Below, in pieces: positions 34,910 to 43,106 of a DNA stretch of 50,166 nucleotides. The notes under the pieces are model-generated. The model was given only the letters and a program-made list of their open reading frames with translations, had not been told where the DNA came from and searched no databases. Source of the stretch: a virus. The translations under genes were made by a program, and so were the position numbers. Positions within the stretch are counted from its first letter, which is position 1; each line of letters begins with the position of its first letter. Where the stretch lies: IMG/VR virus record IMGVR_UViG_3300025617_000810, positions 1-50,166 of that record. The stretch is one strand, 5' to 3'.

Positions 34910-35954
34910 GTTAATTTTAGGTTTAGTGTTTGCAATGTTTACTACAGTAGCAAATGCAGATTATACAATGGTAGTACCACAGAAGCCAGGAGGCGGCACA
35001 AGCGTCTGGGCAGAAATTGTTGCTAAAGAATTAGAAAAATATCTTGGAGAAGATGTTAATATTGTACACATTCCTGGTGCTCGAGATATTCCAGGCTTTA
35101 ATACATTTCATAATGAAATGCAATATGACGATGATGTAATCATGGTAAGTCATGGCGGCAACGGCGTAAGTTTCTTACAAGAAGAAGTTGATTACAACTA
35201 TGCTGAGTACGAAAGTATTGGTCTTATGAACTTAAACATTATTGTAGGCAAGCATCGTGCTATTGATTTAGAACACGGCGGCATTAGATTTGCGGCAGGT
35301 TCGGGCATGGTACCAGAAGCATTTGCAATGACAATGTTAGTATGTGGTCCTGATAAAACTGTAGATGAATATATTACTTGTTTTAAAGAAAATGTAACCT
35401 GGGTTAAAGGAATGAGCGGCGGCGAAAGACGGCTTGCTTTTAAGAGAGGCGAATTAAATGCTACTAGAGAAAATCCTGCCGCATATAAAAAGCATGTTGA
35501 ATCAGATGATAATGCAGAGATTTGGTTTCATCATGGTATTCTAAATAGTGAAACAGGTGATCATGGTGACGATACAAACTATCCTGGTTACCAGTTTGAA
35601 ATACTATTTGAAAAACGATGGGGTGTTAAGCCGAGTGGTGATTTCTACGATGCATACAAACTAGTAAAAAGTTTCCGTGATGGTATGCAAAAAGCATTGT
35701 GGGTACGCAAAGGTAATCCAAATACTGCCAAATTACAACAAGCATTACATGATATGTCTTTAAATAAAGATAGTAAGAAAATTATAGAAAACAAAGTAGG
35801 TGTTTATAAGTGGAAAATTGGTGCCAACGGAAATGCACATAGAGATACACTAATGACGCTAATCACTGAACAAGCACTCAAGAATCTAGTTAAGTTTAAC
35901 AAAGAAGCGTTAGGACTAGCTAGTGTATTTAAATCAGGAATAATTAAAAAGTGA
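34902..35954 (+). CDS. Periplasmic substrate-binding protein, TctC type
   Basis: This 350-aa protein has a clear signal peptide (MRKLILGLVFAMFTTVANA, cut after residue 19). The mature start has YTMVVPQKPGGGTSVWAEI and VNIVHIPGARDIPGF, matching the PGGG and PGAG regions of TctC (Bug) proteins that bind carboxylates, often aromatic or di- and tricarboxylic acids. It would deliver ligand to the TctA permease in the host periplasm. The protein is slightly longer than usual (about 320 aa). It overlaps tctA by eight bases and the ANL gene by four (GTGA). Confidence 0.8.
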   Translation: MRKLILGLVFAMFTTVANADYTMVVPQKPGGGTSVWAEIVAKELEKYLGEDVNIVHIPGARDIPGFNTFHNEMQYDDDVIMVSHGGNGVSFLQEEVDYNYAEYESIGLMNLNIIVGKHRAIDLEHGGIRFAAGSGMVPEAFAMTMLVCGPDKTVDEYITCFKENVTWVKGMSGGERRLAFKRGELNATRENPAAYKKHVESDDNAEIWFHHGILNSETGDHGDDTNYPGYQFEILFEKRWGVKPSGDFYDAYKLVKSFRDGMQKALWVRKGNPNTAKLQQALHDMSLNKDSKKIIENKVGVYKWKIGANGNAHRDTLMTLITEQALKNLVKFNKEALGLASVFKSGIIKK

Positions 35955-37114
35955 ATAATATAATACTTTCTTTCGAGAATGGTAATACATATACAAAAGA
36001 ACAGTTTGATTCCTTAGCACAAAGTTATGCTAAGGAATTAATCGATGCAGGATACGATAAAACTTGTAGGTTAGGTGTGTACAGCAATTGTACTAACTTA
36101 ATGAAAATATACGGAGTAATGAGTGTGTGCAGTGTTGTTGTTATGGACTATAAAGCAACAGAGATTGAACGCAAGTATTACGATGTTGATATATGGGACG
36201 ATGTGCTACCAAAGCCTAGATATAATCAATGTAACGATGACGAAATAACAGCATTTGTATCAAGCGGAAGTACTGATGCACTTAGGTTAATACCACTAAC
36301 AAGAGCCGATCATGATACAGAAGGATTGGATACTAACATACAAATACATGCTAATATCACAGATAAAGATTCTACTATAAATTGTATTCCATTGTGGGCA
36401 TGTATAGGGTTTCAACTGTTTTCAATTTGCTATAGAACTGGTGCAACTTATCATGTTTTAGATAACGTATGGGAATCATGGCCTAAAGTTAAGCCCACAT
36501 TTTTAGTAGCCAATCCTAGTATTTTATTGAAGTTAATGAAGTATTGCAAAGTGCCGTATGAAACTATGAGTATAAGACATATTCGTACAGTTGGTGCACC
36601 TATGTACAAAGATTTTAAACATGAAGTGCAAAATTATTTTAATTGTATTACAACTGATTCGTATGGACTAAATGAAACAGGAACAATTAGTATAATGCAT
36701 TATCCGCAAAAACACGGCAGTGTTGGATTTGTACTACCAAATAAAACTGTAACATTTGATAATGGTGAAATTGTAGTTAATGGTTATTATACCGGAGACT
36801 TAGGATATATCGACGATGAAGGATTTTTGTTTATTACTGGAAGAGTTAAAGATGTAATTAACCAAGAAGGTATTAAAATTATGCCTTACGAAGTAGAAGA
36901 AGCTCTAGTTAAATGCGGAGCAATAGATTGTGTGGTGTTTGGATATGACAGCGTTTATGCAGTTGTTGTTGGCAAAGTAGATATGGAGCAATTATCTAAA
37001 GAAATTGCATGGTATAAAATACCTAAGAAAGTCTTTTACGTGGAAAGTATTCCACGTAAAGGACAAGGTAAAATAAGTAGAAAAGAATTACTTAAACAGT
37101 ATAATTTAGACTAA
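35951..37114 (+). CDS. AMP-binding (ANL superfamily) acyl/aryl-CoA synthetase-like protein
   Basis: This 387-aa protein keeps the later ANL motifs: DSYGLNETGTI (A5), YTGDLGYIDDEG (A7), FITGRVKDVINQEGIK (A8) and PRKGQGKISRKEL (A10, with the adenylation lysine). The ATP-binding A3 motif is degenerate: VSSGSTDALRLI instead of SSGTTGxPK. It is about 100-150 residues shorter than usual at the N-terminus. The pattern suggests activation of a carboxylate to an adenylate and then to a CoA or carrier ester, perhaps of the acid brought in by the TctA/TctC genes. GTGA overlap with the TctC stop; the end meets a convergent tail gene. Confidence 0.75.
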   Translation: MNNIILSFENGNTYTKEQFDSLAQSYAKELIDAGYDKTCRLGVYSNCTNLMKIYGVMSVCSVVVMDYKATEIERKYYDVDIWDDVLPKPRYNQCNDDEITAFVSSGSTDALRLIPLTRADHDTEGLDTNIQIHANITDKDSTINCIPLWACIGFQLFSICYRTGATYHVLDNVWESWPKVKPTFLVANPSILLKLMKYCKVPYETMSIRHIRTVGAPMYKDFKHEVQNYFNCITTDSYGLNETGTISIMHYPQKHGSVGFVLPNKTVTFDNGEIVVNGYYTGDLGYIDDEGFLFITGRVKDVINQEGIKIMPYEVEEALVKCGAIDCVVFGYDSVYAVVVGKVDMEQLSKEIAWYKIPKKVFYVESIPRKGQGKISRKELLKQYNLD

Positions 37115-38269
37115 GTTAACCCATGCACCGTTTTCGCGGCCTTGGAATTTTTCAGTATCTGAATTATAAATAACCATTCCGTTAGCTGGAGTAAGTGCAT
37201 CACGTTGTGCAGTAGTTAAACTAGCAAACTGATGATATCCAGTGTTAACACTATTGGCTAGTGTTGCTGTACCTTGCACTTCAAGGTCAGTAGTAATTTT
37301 TGCATCGCCTGCCACGTGTAATACGTTATCAGGTCTATTAGTACCTAAACCAAGTCTACCCTTACTATTCCAAGTCATAACTTGTGCAAGTGTAACGTTG
37401 CCTGCGGTACTTGATGGTAGGAACAACATTCTTCCAGGTACAATACCATCAGATACTGTTTCATCTAGATCGACGGCAATTTTAATTTGTCCGGCTAGTG
37501 TCTGCTGAGTTCCGTCCCAACCAAATCCGTGAATGTCAGTTAGTGCGTCACCTGTTGTACCACCAATAACTGCTAGTGGAGCACCAAGTGTACCACGCGA
37601 ACCTTCAGTTCTAATTTTTGGACCTGTTGCGCCATCTGCAGACTGTGCTTGAATTAAGAGACTGTTAACTGGAGCAGGTGCGTCTTGTCTAATTGTAAGA
37701 GTTGTTTCGGTTACAATAGGACCAACAATTAAACTATTAATACCATCTACTAGTAGACCACTGTCATCGCCGAACACACTGCCTTTAGTATCACCACTAT
37801 GAAAACCAGTAGTATTACCATAGTGTGTACCTGTAGTATCACCAACTAGGTTACCAGTTACTGACCCAGTAACGTCACCAATTACATTGCCTACAATATT
37901 TCCACTGCTAATAATAGAAGTAGTTTCAATGGGTCCAACAATTTTGCCGTTAATAGCATCAACTAGGAGCGTTGAATCGTCACCGTAGATATTACCACGA
38001 ATGTCTAATGCTGGATTGTCTGTAGCGGCCCAATTTGCACCGTTATAAACTAAAATTTGATCTTTTTGTGCGGCTAATGCTTGTACGTTGCCTAAATCTT
38101 CTAAGTTTTGTGTTGACACCGATACTGGAATACCACCTTGTGTGGCTCCGTCGCCTACAAAGACCTCTTTGCTATCTGTTGTATAAACAAGTTCACCTTC
38201 AGCTGGTGTATAACCAGGACTGCTTTGAAGTGCAGTCTTAGTGCCTCGTTTTAATCGTAAAGTACCCAT
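37106..38269 (-). CDS. Tail fibre-like protein with Mtd-N-type N-terminus
   Basis: This 387-aa protein starts MGTLRLKRGTKTALQS, then GELVYTTDSKEVFVGDG, matching the N-terminal domain of the phage major tropism determinant (Mtd) family, found at the base of many fibre proteins. The middle holds tandem Gly/Thr/Asp repeats suited to a beta helix, and the pair GDDSTLLVDAINGKIVGPI / GDDSGLLVDGINSLIVGPI. The end is LTPANGMVIYNSDTEKF, typical of fibre C-termini. TAGGAGC precedes the ATG and a late-promoter-like motif lies upstream. It marks the border between accessory island and the minus-strand core genes. Confidence 0.78.
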   Translation of the reverse strand: MGTLRLKRGTKTALQSSPGYTPAEGELVYTTDSKEVFVGDGATQGGIPVSVSTQNLEDLGNVQALAAQKDQILVYNGANWAATDNPALDIRGNIYGDDSTLLVDAINGKIVGPIETTSIISSGNIVGNVIGDVTGSVTGNLVGDTTGTHYGNTTGFHSGDTKGSVFGDDSGLLVDGINSLIVGPIVTETTLTIRQDAPAPVNSLLIQAQSADGATGPKIRTEGSRGTLGAPLAVIGGTTGDALTDIHGFGWDGTQQTLAGQIKIAVDLDETVSDGIVPGRMLFLPSSTAGNVTLAQVMTWNSKGRLGLGTNRPDNVLHVAGDAKITTDLEVQGTATLANSVNTGYHQFASLTTAQRDALTPANGMVIYNSDTEKFQGRENGAWVNLV

Positions 38270-38296
38270 GTAATGCTCCTAATTCATTGTTACATA

Positions 38297-38304
38297 TATT
38301 TATG
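38297..38304 (-). promoter_or_regulatory. Possible T4-type late promoter
   Basis: On the minus strand CATAAATA, one mismatch from TATAAATA, lies 27 bases before the ATG of the Mtd-N tail gene. The distance is the same as in the exact motif at 8185. Confidence 0.4.
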
Positions 38305-38310
38305 CCAAAT

Positions 38311-38625
38311 TCACGATTTCCGTTTAGTTGGATTTTTGAGAAATGCTCTAGTATTCTTCTGTACGTCTCGTTTAATTTTAGCACTATTTAAACGAAAATC
38401 TACGTTCTGAATACTGTCGCCATATTCGTCAAAAAGATCGCCTAGAACATCTTCTAAGTTAGAACCAGTAGTTCTTTTACCATTGCAATCTATTTCCCAA
38501 ACTTTACCACCGTTAAACTCAATACGAATTGTGCTAATGTAGTCAATGGGTATAGTATGTATATCAATATCTTTAAAAACTTCAGGCCAGTGTTTAATTA
38601 TATCATCAGGAAGTTTCTTTGACAC
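38311..38625 (-). CDS. Small conserved phage protein
   Basis: This 104-aa protein has a mixed alpha/beta pattern (IDYISTIRIEFNGGKVWEID, then LEDVLGDLFDEYGDSI) and a basic C-terminus (NPTKRKS). It has no known domain that I recognise. From memory, similar small proteins sit beside structural genes in marine T4-like phages. It overlaps the upstream gene by 20 bases and may be expressed with it. Confidence 0.6.
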   Translation of the reverse strand: MSKKLPDDIIKHWPEVFKDIDIHTIPIDYISTIRIEFNGGKVWEIDCNGKRTTGSNLEDVLGDLFDEYGDSIQNVDFRLNSAKIKRDVQKNTRAFLKNPTKRKS

Positions 38626-39262
38626 TCTTAGTCTTCTTTACAGTTGGCGCAAGTTCTTCTGCTTGTGCTCTAAGTGCCTTTGCTTCTTTGTACAATCTAT
38701 CAGCATCGCTACGATACTTTGCGGCTAGTTGTTCATCAGTGATTACTTCATTAGAGGTTGCTTGTAAATTAGCTACTTGTGATTCGGCAACTACAGTATC
38801 GCTTACTGGCGCCATTTCATTAACAGAACCTGCTTCAGTAACACTTTCACCTGGCTTACGTTCATTAGGATCTTTAAGTGCAAGATCGGAAATACTAACA
38901 CCTCTTTGCTCTGCAATAATTTTATTAAGTGCATCTAAACCAATTTTTGTTGTAGTATTAGGTGTCATGTCAACATCGGTCATTTTGACTCTGTGTAATT
39001 TGCCTGTTGTATGAAAACGTGCAAGCATATTGCTACCGTCACTAAGTGACGTTCTTGCCATAACTTCAGCAAACTCAAATGCTGTTTGTCCTGCATTGCT
39101 TTCTACAGCTCTAATTAGAACTTCGTGATCAGCATCCGTTAGTGATGCAGTGTCAATCACAATTGCATTTTCTGCAGGTTGTTCTCCTGGAATTACTCTG
39201 TATGCTACAACAACTTTTCTTTTGTTGTCCTTTAACACACCAACGTGTTTAATCTCGGCCAT
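38606..39262 (-). CDS. Conserved phage protein, possibly virion-associated
   Basis: This 218-aa protein has a folded N-terminal half (KRKVVVAYRVIPGEQ, HEVLIRAVESNAGQTAFEFA) and a low-complexity, coiled-coil-like C-terminus rich in Ala, Lys and Glu (RLYKEAKALRAQAEEL). GAAGGAGG before the ATG is a strong ribosome binding site. Start overlaps the upstream stop by one base. I do not recognise a named family; the pairing with the next small gene is typical of marine T4-like phages. Confidence 0.6.
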   Translation of the reverse strand: MAEIKHVGVLKDNKRKVVVAYRVIPGEQPAENAIVIDTASLTDADHEVLIRAVESNAGQTAFEFAEVMARTSLSDGSNMLARFHTTGKLHRVKMTDVDMTPNTTTKIGLDALNKIIAEQRGVSISDLALKDPNERKPGESVTEAGSVNEMAPVSDTVVAESQVANLQATSNEVITDEQLAAKYRSDADRLYKEAKALRAQAEELAPTVKKTKSVKETS

Positions 39263-39510
39263 TACTTACCTCCTTCGGTAGTTTCCTTTTTGGTAGCTTC
39301 AGCGGCTTCAGCTTCTGCCTTTTGTACAGTTTGTAGGAAGTTATCAAGTTTGTTAAATGTTTTACCAACAGCTTCCATTTCATTTGCTTTAAAAGCACCA
39401 CGCTGACTAGCAACGTCGATAATTGATCTAATAACACCCAAGTCTTGAACTGTTAGTTCTACAGGTGCAGTTGCTGGTGCTTCTTGCGTAGCAGTAGTTT
39501 CTTGTGACAT
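39262..39510 (-). CDS. Small Ala/Glu-rich phage protein
   Basis: This 82-aa protein starts MSQETTATQEAPATAPVE, a disordered head, then LTVQDLGVIRSIIDVASQRG, a likely helix, and a Lys/Glu/Ala tail. AAAAAGGAG lies before the ATG. Upstream on the minus strand is CTAAATAATA, a weak late-promoter resemblance at about 30 bases. Coupled with the 218-aa protein. Function unknown. Confidence 0.58.
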   Translation of the reverse strand: MSQETTATQEAPATAPVELTVQDLGVIRSIIDVASQRGAFKANEMEAVGKTFNKLDNFLQTVQKAEAEAAEATKKETTEGGK

Positions 39511-39544
39511 ATTATACTCCTTTTTAGTTATATGCGTATATTAT

Positions 39545-39823
39545 TTAGTTGTACTTTAATAGTGGACATGCAAGAACGAAATAAGAAAGTTCTTTTGCAT
39601 CTTCAAATCCGACTCGCATAACAGTATCTATCTTATTTTCTTTAGTGATACCTACTGTTTTGGCTAGGTAATAACGGTGTTTCAAATTGTTTTGTATCCA
39701 TTTTACCATTGCCTTTTCTGTATTGTATGTAAATTTTAAATCAATACAAGACAGGTGTGGAGATTGATGTTTCAATCTCCTTGTTTCAAAATAATCATGT
39801 GGCGATATTTTATTCTTTATCAT
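39545..39823 (-). CDS. Small hypothetical phage protein
   Basis: This 92-aa protein (IDLKFTYNTEKAMVKWIQNN, TVMRVGFEDAKELSYFVLAC) looks compact and alpha/beta. It has no motif I can name. Its ATG overlaps the stop of the VWA gene by four bases (ATGA), so it is part of the VWA transcript. Confidence 0.55.
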   Translation of the reverse strand: MIKNKISPHDYFETRRLKHQSPHLSCIDLKFTYNTEKAMVKWIQNNLKHRYYLAKTVGITKENKIDTVMRVGFEDAKELSYFVLACPLLKYN

Positions 39824-41103
39824 GCCGCTTCATCATAATGCGCCGTCAATCCAAACGGTGCCTTTAAATTTTTATCATGATGGCTGTGAATTACAAATAC
39901 TGTATCGCAGTAATCGTCTTCGCCCCAATTACCAAATGGATAGCCATCTGTAAACATCAAAAACTTCTTAGGCTGAATATCGTTATCGTGCATATAGCGC
40001 CAGTTCGCCATAAAGTCAGTGCCACCGCCGCCGGTAATTTCATACTCAGTAAGATCTCGTCCATCATCAGCACTAAAGTCATCTTCACCGTAGACATCTG
40101 TATCAAAGCACCAGATCTTAATCTTGTAGTCTTTGTATTCGTCCATGATGCCTTTTACTTCGCCTAGGAAGTCTTCTGCTTGGCTGTTACCGATAGAACC
40201 ACTCATATCAAGTGCAATACAAATGTCAATAGTTTCGTCGAAATTCATACCTGGCAAAATAGCACCAGTATGCCAGCCCTTACGACTAGGACGACTAAAT
40301 GTATAGTCGTTGCGGATAGTTGATTGAATCTGTTGACGCAAAATTTCACGCCAGTTCATTTTAGGCTCTGTTAGTTCTTTAATCATACGTTGTACAGCAT
40401 CCGGAACATTACCTGCACCAGCTGCCTGCGCCGCAGACATCATACTTTCCTTAATTTCATCCTTAATCTTTTTCATTTCATCTTTTGAATAAGTTGGATG
40501 ACCTTTGCCGTCTTTGCCGTCTTTGCCGTCTTTAGGTTTGCTATCGCCCGAATCTTCTTCCCAGTCGATATGTTCGTCTAACAATTCACCGAGTTGTTTT
40601 AAGAATTCTTCACCATTCTTTTCGGCTTGTTTAAATAAATCATCGTATACTTCTTCAGATGTCCATCCTTCGTATTTGAAGTCCTGGTAACACTGTACAA
40701 TTTTAACCATTTCACCGATACGATCACGTACTAGTGTATTGTTTACAATATAATCAGCGGCAATATTGTGCAAAAGAGGATTGCGATCTTCTCTACGTGA
40801 CATGTGATCAAATACACAATGTAGAATTTCGTGTGCAATTACGAACTCAATTTCTTTATTAGAAAGAGCATTAAAAAACTGTGTATTAAAATATAAATGA
40901 CGTCCGTCAGTTGCCGCTGTAGGACACCAATCATCGCATGCTTCTACTTTAAGTCTAGTAGCCATATTACCAAAGAAGGGATGACGCAACAATAAACCTA
41001 CCCGAGCTACAATAACTCTATCAAGAACTTCTTCGCGCATCACTTTAAGTTCTTCTGGAGTAATGTCTGGATTAGGTTGATAACCTTTAGTATCGATGCT
41101 CAT
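39820..41103 (-). CDS. VWA-like protein with N-terminal metallopeptidase-like domain (DUF2201 type)
   Basis: This 427-aa protein has an N-terminal region with HEILH (H91, E92, H95), the HExxH zinc motif of a putative metallopeptidase. A charged linker of three KDG units (residues 191-199) follows. The C-terminal von Willebrand A-like domain has the metal site DMSGS (D299, S301, S303). Proteins of this layout partner with MoxR ATPases, here encoded directly upstream on the same strand, and the pair probably acts as a chaperone or activator of another phage or host protein. AAGGAG lies seven bases before ATG. Confidence 0.8.
   Translation of the reverse strand: MSIDTKGYQPNPDITPEELKVMREEVLDRVIVARVGLLLRHPFFGNMATRLKVEACDDWCPTAATDGRHLYFNTQFFNALSNKEIEFVIAHEILHCVFDHMSRREDRNPLLHNIAADYIVNNTLVRDRIGEMVKIVQCYQDFKYEGWTSEEVYDDLFKQAEKNGEEFLKQLGELLDEHIDWEEDSGDSKPKDGKDGKDGKGHPTYSKDEMKKIKDEIKESMMSAAQAAGAGNVPDAVQRMIKELTEPKMNWREILRQQIQSTIRNDYTFSRPSRKGWHTGAILPGMNFDETIDICIALDMSGSIGNSQAEDFLGEVKGIMDEYKDYKIKIWCFDTDVYGEDDFSADDGRDLTEYEITGGGGTDFMANWRYMHDNDIQPKKFLMFTDGYPFGNWGEDDYCDTVFVIHSHHDKNLKAPFGLTAHYDEAA
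40504..40530 (-). repeat. Tandem 9-base repeat, three copies
   Basis: Three identical units TTTGCCGTC on the plus strand encode the repeated Asp-Gly-Lys linker of the VWA protein. Such in-frame repeats can change copy number without breaking the gene. Confidence 0.85.
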
Positions 41104-41135
41104 TTAGGTGCTCCTTATCTTTAACTGTTACATAC

Positions 41136-41164
41136 AGTATACATGTATTTACTGTCGAAGTCAA
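41136..41164 (-). promoter_or_regulatory. Sigma70-type promoter for the VWA gene
   Basis: On the minus strand TTGACT, exactly 17 bases, then TATACT, 33 bases before the ATG at 41103. Five of six match at both elements. The spacer also contains AGTAAATA, a late-promoter-like string. Confidence 0.65.
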
Positions 41165-41171
41165 GCGAAAA

Positions 41172-41201
41172 TGGACGTTTTTAATATAAAGAGAACGTCC
41201 A
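41172..41201 (-). terminator. Inverted repeat downstream of the MoxR gene, possible terminator
   Basis: TGGACGTT (41172-41179) and AACGTCCA (41194-41201) form a perfect 8-bp stem with a 14-base AT-rich loop. On the minus strand it lies just after the MoxR stop and is followed by ATTTTCG, only a weak U-tract. It separates MoxR from the promoter of the VWA gene. Confidence 0.4.
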
Positions 41202-41214
41202 AACTCTTAGCCAT

Positions 41215-42300
41215 TTATGCGGCCTGTGCGGCTTGGATATACTTGCTATAACGCTCATGCCATTCGTCGAAGCATTCTACTTCGTCCGGATCAATAGGCA
41301 ACTGATATTGAGTAAGTGCAAGACGAATAGCCATAACAACTAGCTCAGTATCAAAGTTATCCATTGTAAAACGTAGGAAGTTGTTAACTTTGTCGTTAAA
41401 CTTCTTATCGTTTTTGTCACATGCGTCTTTTAGTTCATAGCATAACGAGACTGTCAAGGAATACATGGCACTGATTTCTTTAGTCTCGAGCTCCTTAACC
41501 TTACCTGTCAAAATGTCAGTTGGGTTAGGAAGTTTTGACGCAACCTTACGATGTGCCATGAACTTAACGGCAAGTCCTTCGCCGACTGCACCACTTACCA
41601 AATCGGTAGTAGTGCTATCATCGTCGTCATCTTCTAATAGTTCAGAAACAAACGACCATGAACGAGGTGTTGCAAAAGAACGACTTGGGCTCTTAGGATC
41701 AAAGTCGTACAAGTCTTTCTTTGCAAAAGTCAAATAACCAATAACATCTTTATGAATTTTGTTTTCTACTGCCCACGCAAAGTAATCATCCCAGTTAACA
41801 GAAAGTTCCAAGTGAACGAAGCGGTTAGCCAACGGAGCAGGCATACGGTAAGTAACACCTTTGTCTGCTTCACGGTTACCAGCGGCAACGATCAAAACGT
41901 TGTCTGGCAGTTTGTATTGTCCTACACGACGATTTAGAATCAACTGATAAGCCGCCGCCTGTACAGCAGGAGCCGCAGAGTTCATTTCGTCTAGGAAAAG
42001 AATAATGTTTTTATATTTAGATGCAGTCTCTGCATCGGGCAATTCCATAGGTGGAGCCCAGACCATTTTGTTAGCATTGCTATCAAAATAAGGAATACCT
42101 TTAATGTCTGTAGGTTCCCAAAGCGACAAACGAATGTCAATTACAAGTGCTTCCATATCGTTTCCGATTTGATGCACAATATCGGATTTACCAATACCTG
42201 GAGGTCCCCAAATAAACAGTGGACGCTTCTTGCCAAAAGCACGTACAATGCTTTTCTTTGCGCTGTTAGGTCCTACGGTACGAAGTGCGATATTTTCCAT
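41215..42300 (-). CDS. MoxR-like AAA+ ATPase
   Basis: This 361-aa protein has Walker A GPPGIGKS (residues 32-39), Walker B IILFLDE (99-105) and VAAGNRE as sensor region, with the MoxR-type layout. MoxR ATPases work with VWA proteins to remodel or activate target complexes. ATG 42300 is preferred over 42333 because GAGGAA lies six bases before it. Its VWA partner is the next gene downstream, with its own promoter. From memory, MoxR-type genes are frequent in marine T4-like phages, and the target is unknown. Confidence 0.82.
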   Translation of the reverse strand: MENIALRTVGPNSAKKSIVRAFGKKRPLFIWGPPGIGKSDIVHQIGNDMEALVIDIRLSLWEPTDIKGIPYFDSNANKMVWAPPMELPDAETASKYKNIILFLDEMNSAAPAVQAAAYQLILNRRVGQYKLPDNVLIVAAGNREADKGVTYRMPAPLANRFVHLELSVNWDDYFAWAVENKIHKDVIGYLTFAKKDLYDFDPKSPSRSFATPRSWSFVSELLEDDDDDSTTTDLVSGAVGEGLAVKFMAHRKVASKLPNPTDILTGKVKELETKEISAMYSLTVSLCYELKDACDKNDKKFNDKVNNFLRFTMDNFDTELVVMAIRLALTQYQLPIDPDEVECFDEWHERYSKYIQAAQAA

Positions 42301-42357
42301 GTTATATTCCTCTTGTGTTTCAGTCAGTGCCATAACTTAATTTCTAAGTATGTATAT

Positions 42358-42386
42358 ATAATAACACCACTATGGTAAAGAGTCAA
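42358..42386 (-). promoter_or_regulatory. Sigma70-type promoter for the MoxR gene, overlapped by a hairpin
   Basis: On the minus strand TTGACT, 17 bases, then TATTAT. The -35 lies inside an inverted repeat (AAAGAG GTTGA CTCTTT, extended by GGT/ACC) spanning about 42374-42399, which could be a protein-binding site or an RNA hairpin at the end of the upstream gene. Confidence 0.6.
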
Positions 42387-42402
42387 CCTCTTTTTTACCA
42401 AT

Positions 42403-42789
42403 TTATTCGGAATTTTGTCTTGAAATCGCTTTAGTTAAACCATACTTTCTTAGATCACCGCTAAAAAGATGTAGTTCCATAGCTTTCTTTTCGTCCGTTA
42501 CGTAGATACTTCTTGAAGTTATGTAGTATGGACATGTAATAAATTTATCTAAAAAGATAACAGTTTGAGTAGTCATTTTGAAATCTTTTGGGAATGGGAC
42601 TTCGTAAGTTTGTAAATCCAGTGTATCTGTAATAAACTCAAAACCTTCATCAGTAAGTCTTAATCCGCCTTCCGATTTCTCTCTAGTGTTTTGCCACCAT
42701 TGAGGAAGGTATTGTTTTAGATTAGCTTCGCTAATAGCAATATCGGCTTGCTTTAGAAAGATCTTAGTATATGTTTCTTTCCAGTTCAT
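42403..42789 (-). CDS. Small conserved phage protein
   Basis: This 128-aa protein begins MNWKETYTKIFLKQADIAIS and carries LRLTDEGFEFITDTLDLQTY and IFLDKFITCPYYIT. It looks globular, with no membrane segment or signal. From memory similar proteins are shared among T4-like cyanophages without known function. ATGA overlap with the gene upstream. Confidence 0.6.
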   Translation of the reverse strand: MNWKETYTKIFLKQADIAISEANLKQYLPQWWQNTREKSEGGLRLTDEGFEFITDTLDLQTYEVPFPKDFKMTTQTVIFLDKFITCPYYITSRSIYVTDEKKAMELHLFSGDLRKYGLTKAISRQNSE

Positions 42790-43076
42790 TCTTCTGTAAC
42801 AACATCGCCTTGTACAAGTCTGTGTACTTGAAAGCCGTCGCTTTTAAACATTTCGTTAAGTTTTTTTGCTAGATTGTGTGCATGTCCGGGATTACTAAAG
42901 GAAACTTTTTTATATTTAGGACCCGGATAATTGGTTATTGCATTAGATGTTTTAAGATTAAATGGCTCACCGTTATAAAATACAGCCCAAATAGCTTCAG
43001 CTTTTAGGACTTGTTCACACTTGTAAGATGCTTTATCTATGTGTTCTAAAATGATTTTTGGCTTTGGTCTTGACAT
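42786..43076 (-). CDS. Small conserved phage protein
   Basis: This 96-aa basic protein (MSRPKPKIILEHIDK..., YPGPKYKKVSFSNPGHAHNL) has no known domain. It has a late-promoter-like motif 31 bases upstream and overlaps the next gene by four bases. Function unknown. Confidence 0.58.
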   Translation of the reverse strand: MSRPKPKIILEHIDKASYKCEQVLKAEAIWAVFYNGEPFNLKTSNAITNYPGPKYKKVSFSNPGHAHNLAKKLNEMFKSDGFQVHRLVQGDVVTEE

Positions 43077-43106
43077 ATACGTAATCCTTTAAATTAACTA
43101 CGTATA

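Noticed and set aside
37106-38269. Diversity-generating retroelement, suggested by the Mtd-type N-terminus
   Set aside because: The Mtd-N domain is common in fibre proteins. No reverse transcriptase and no template/variable repeat pair with adenine substitutions is visible.
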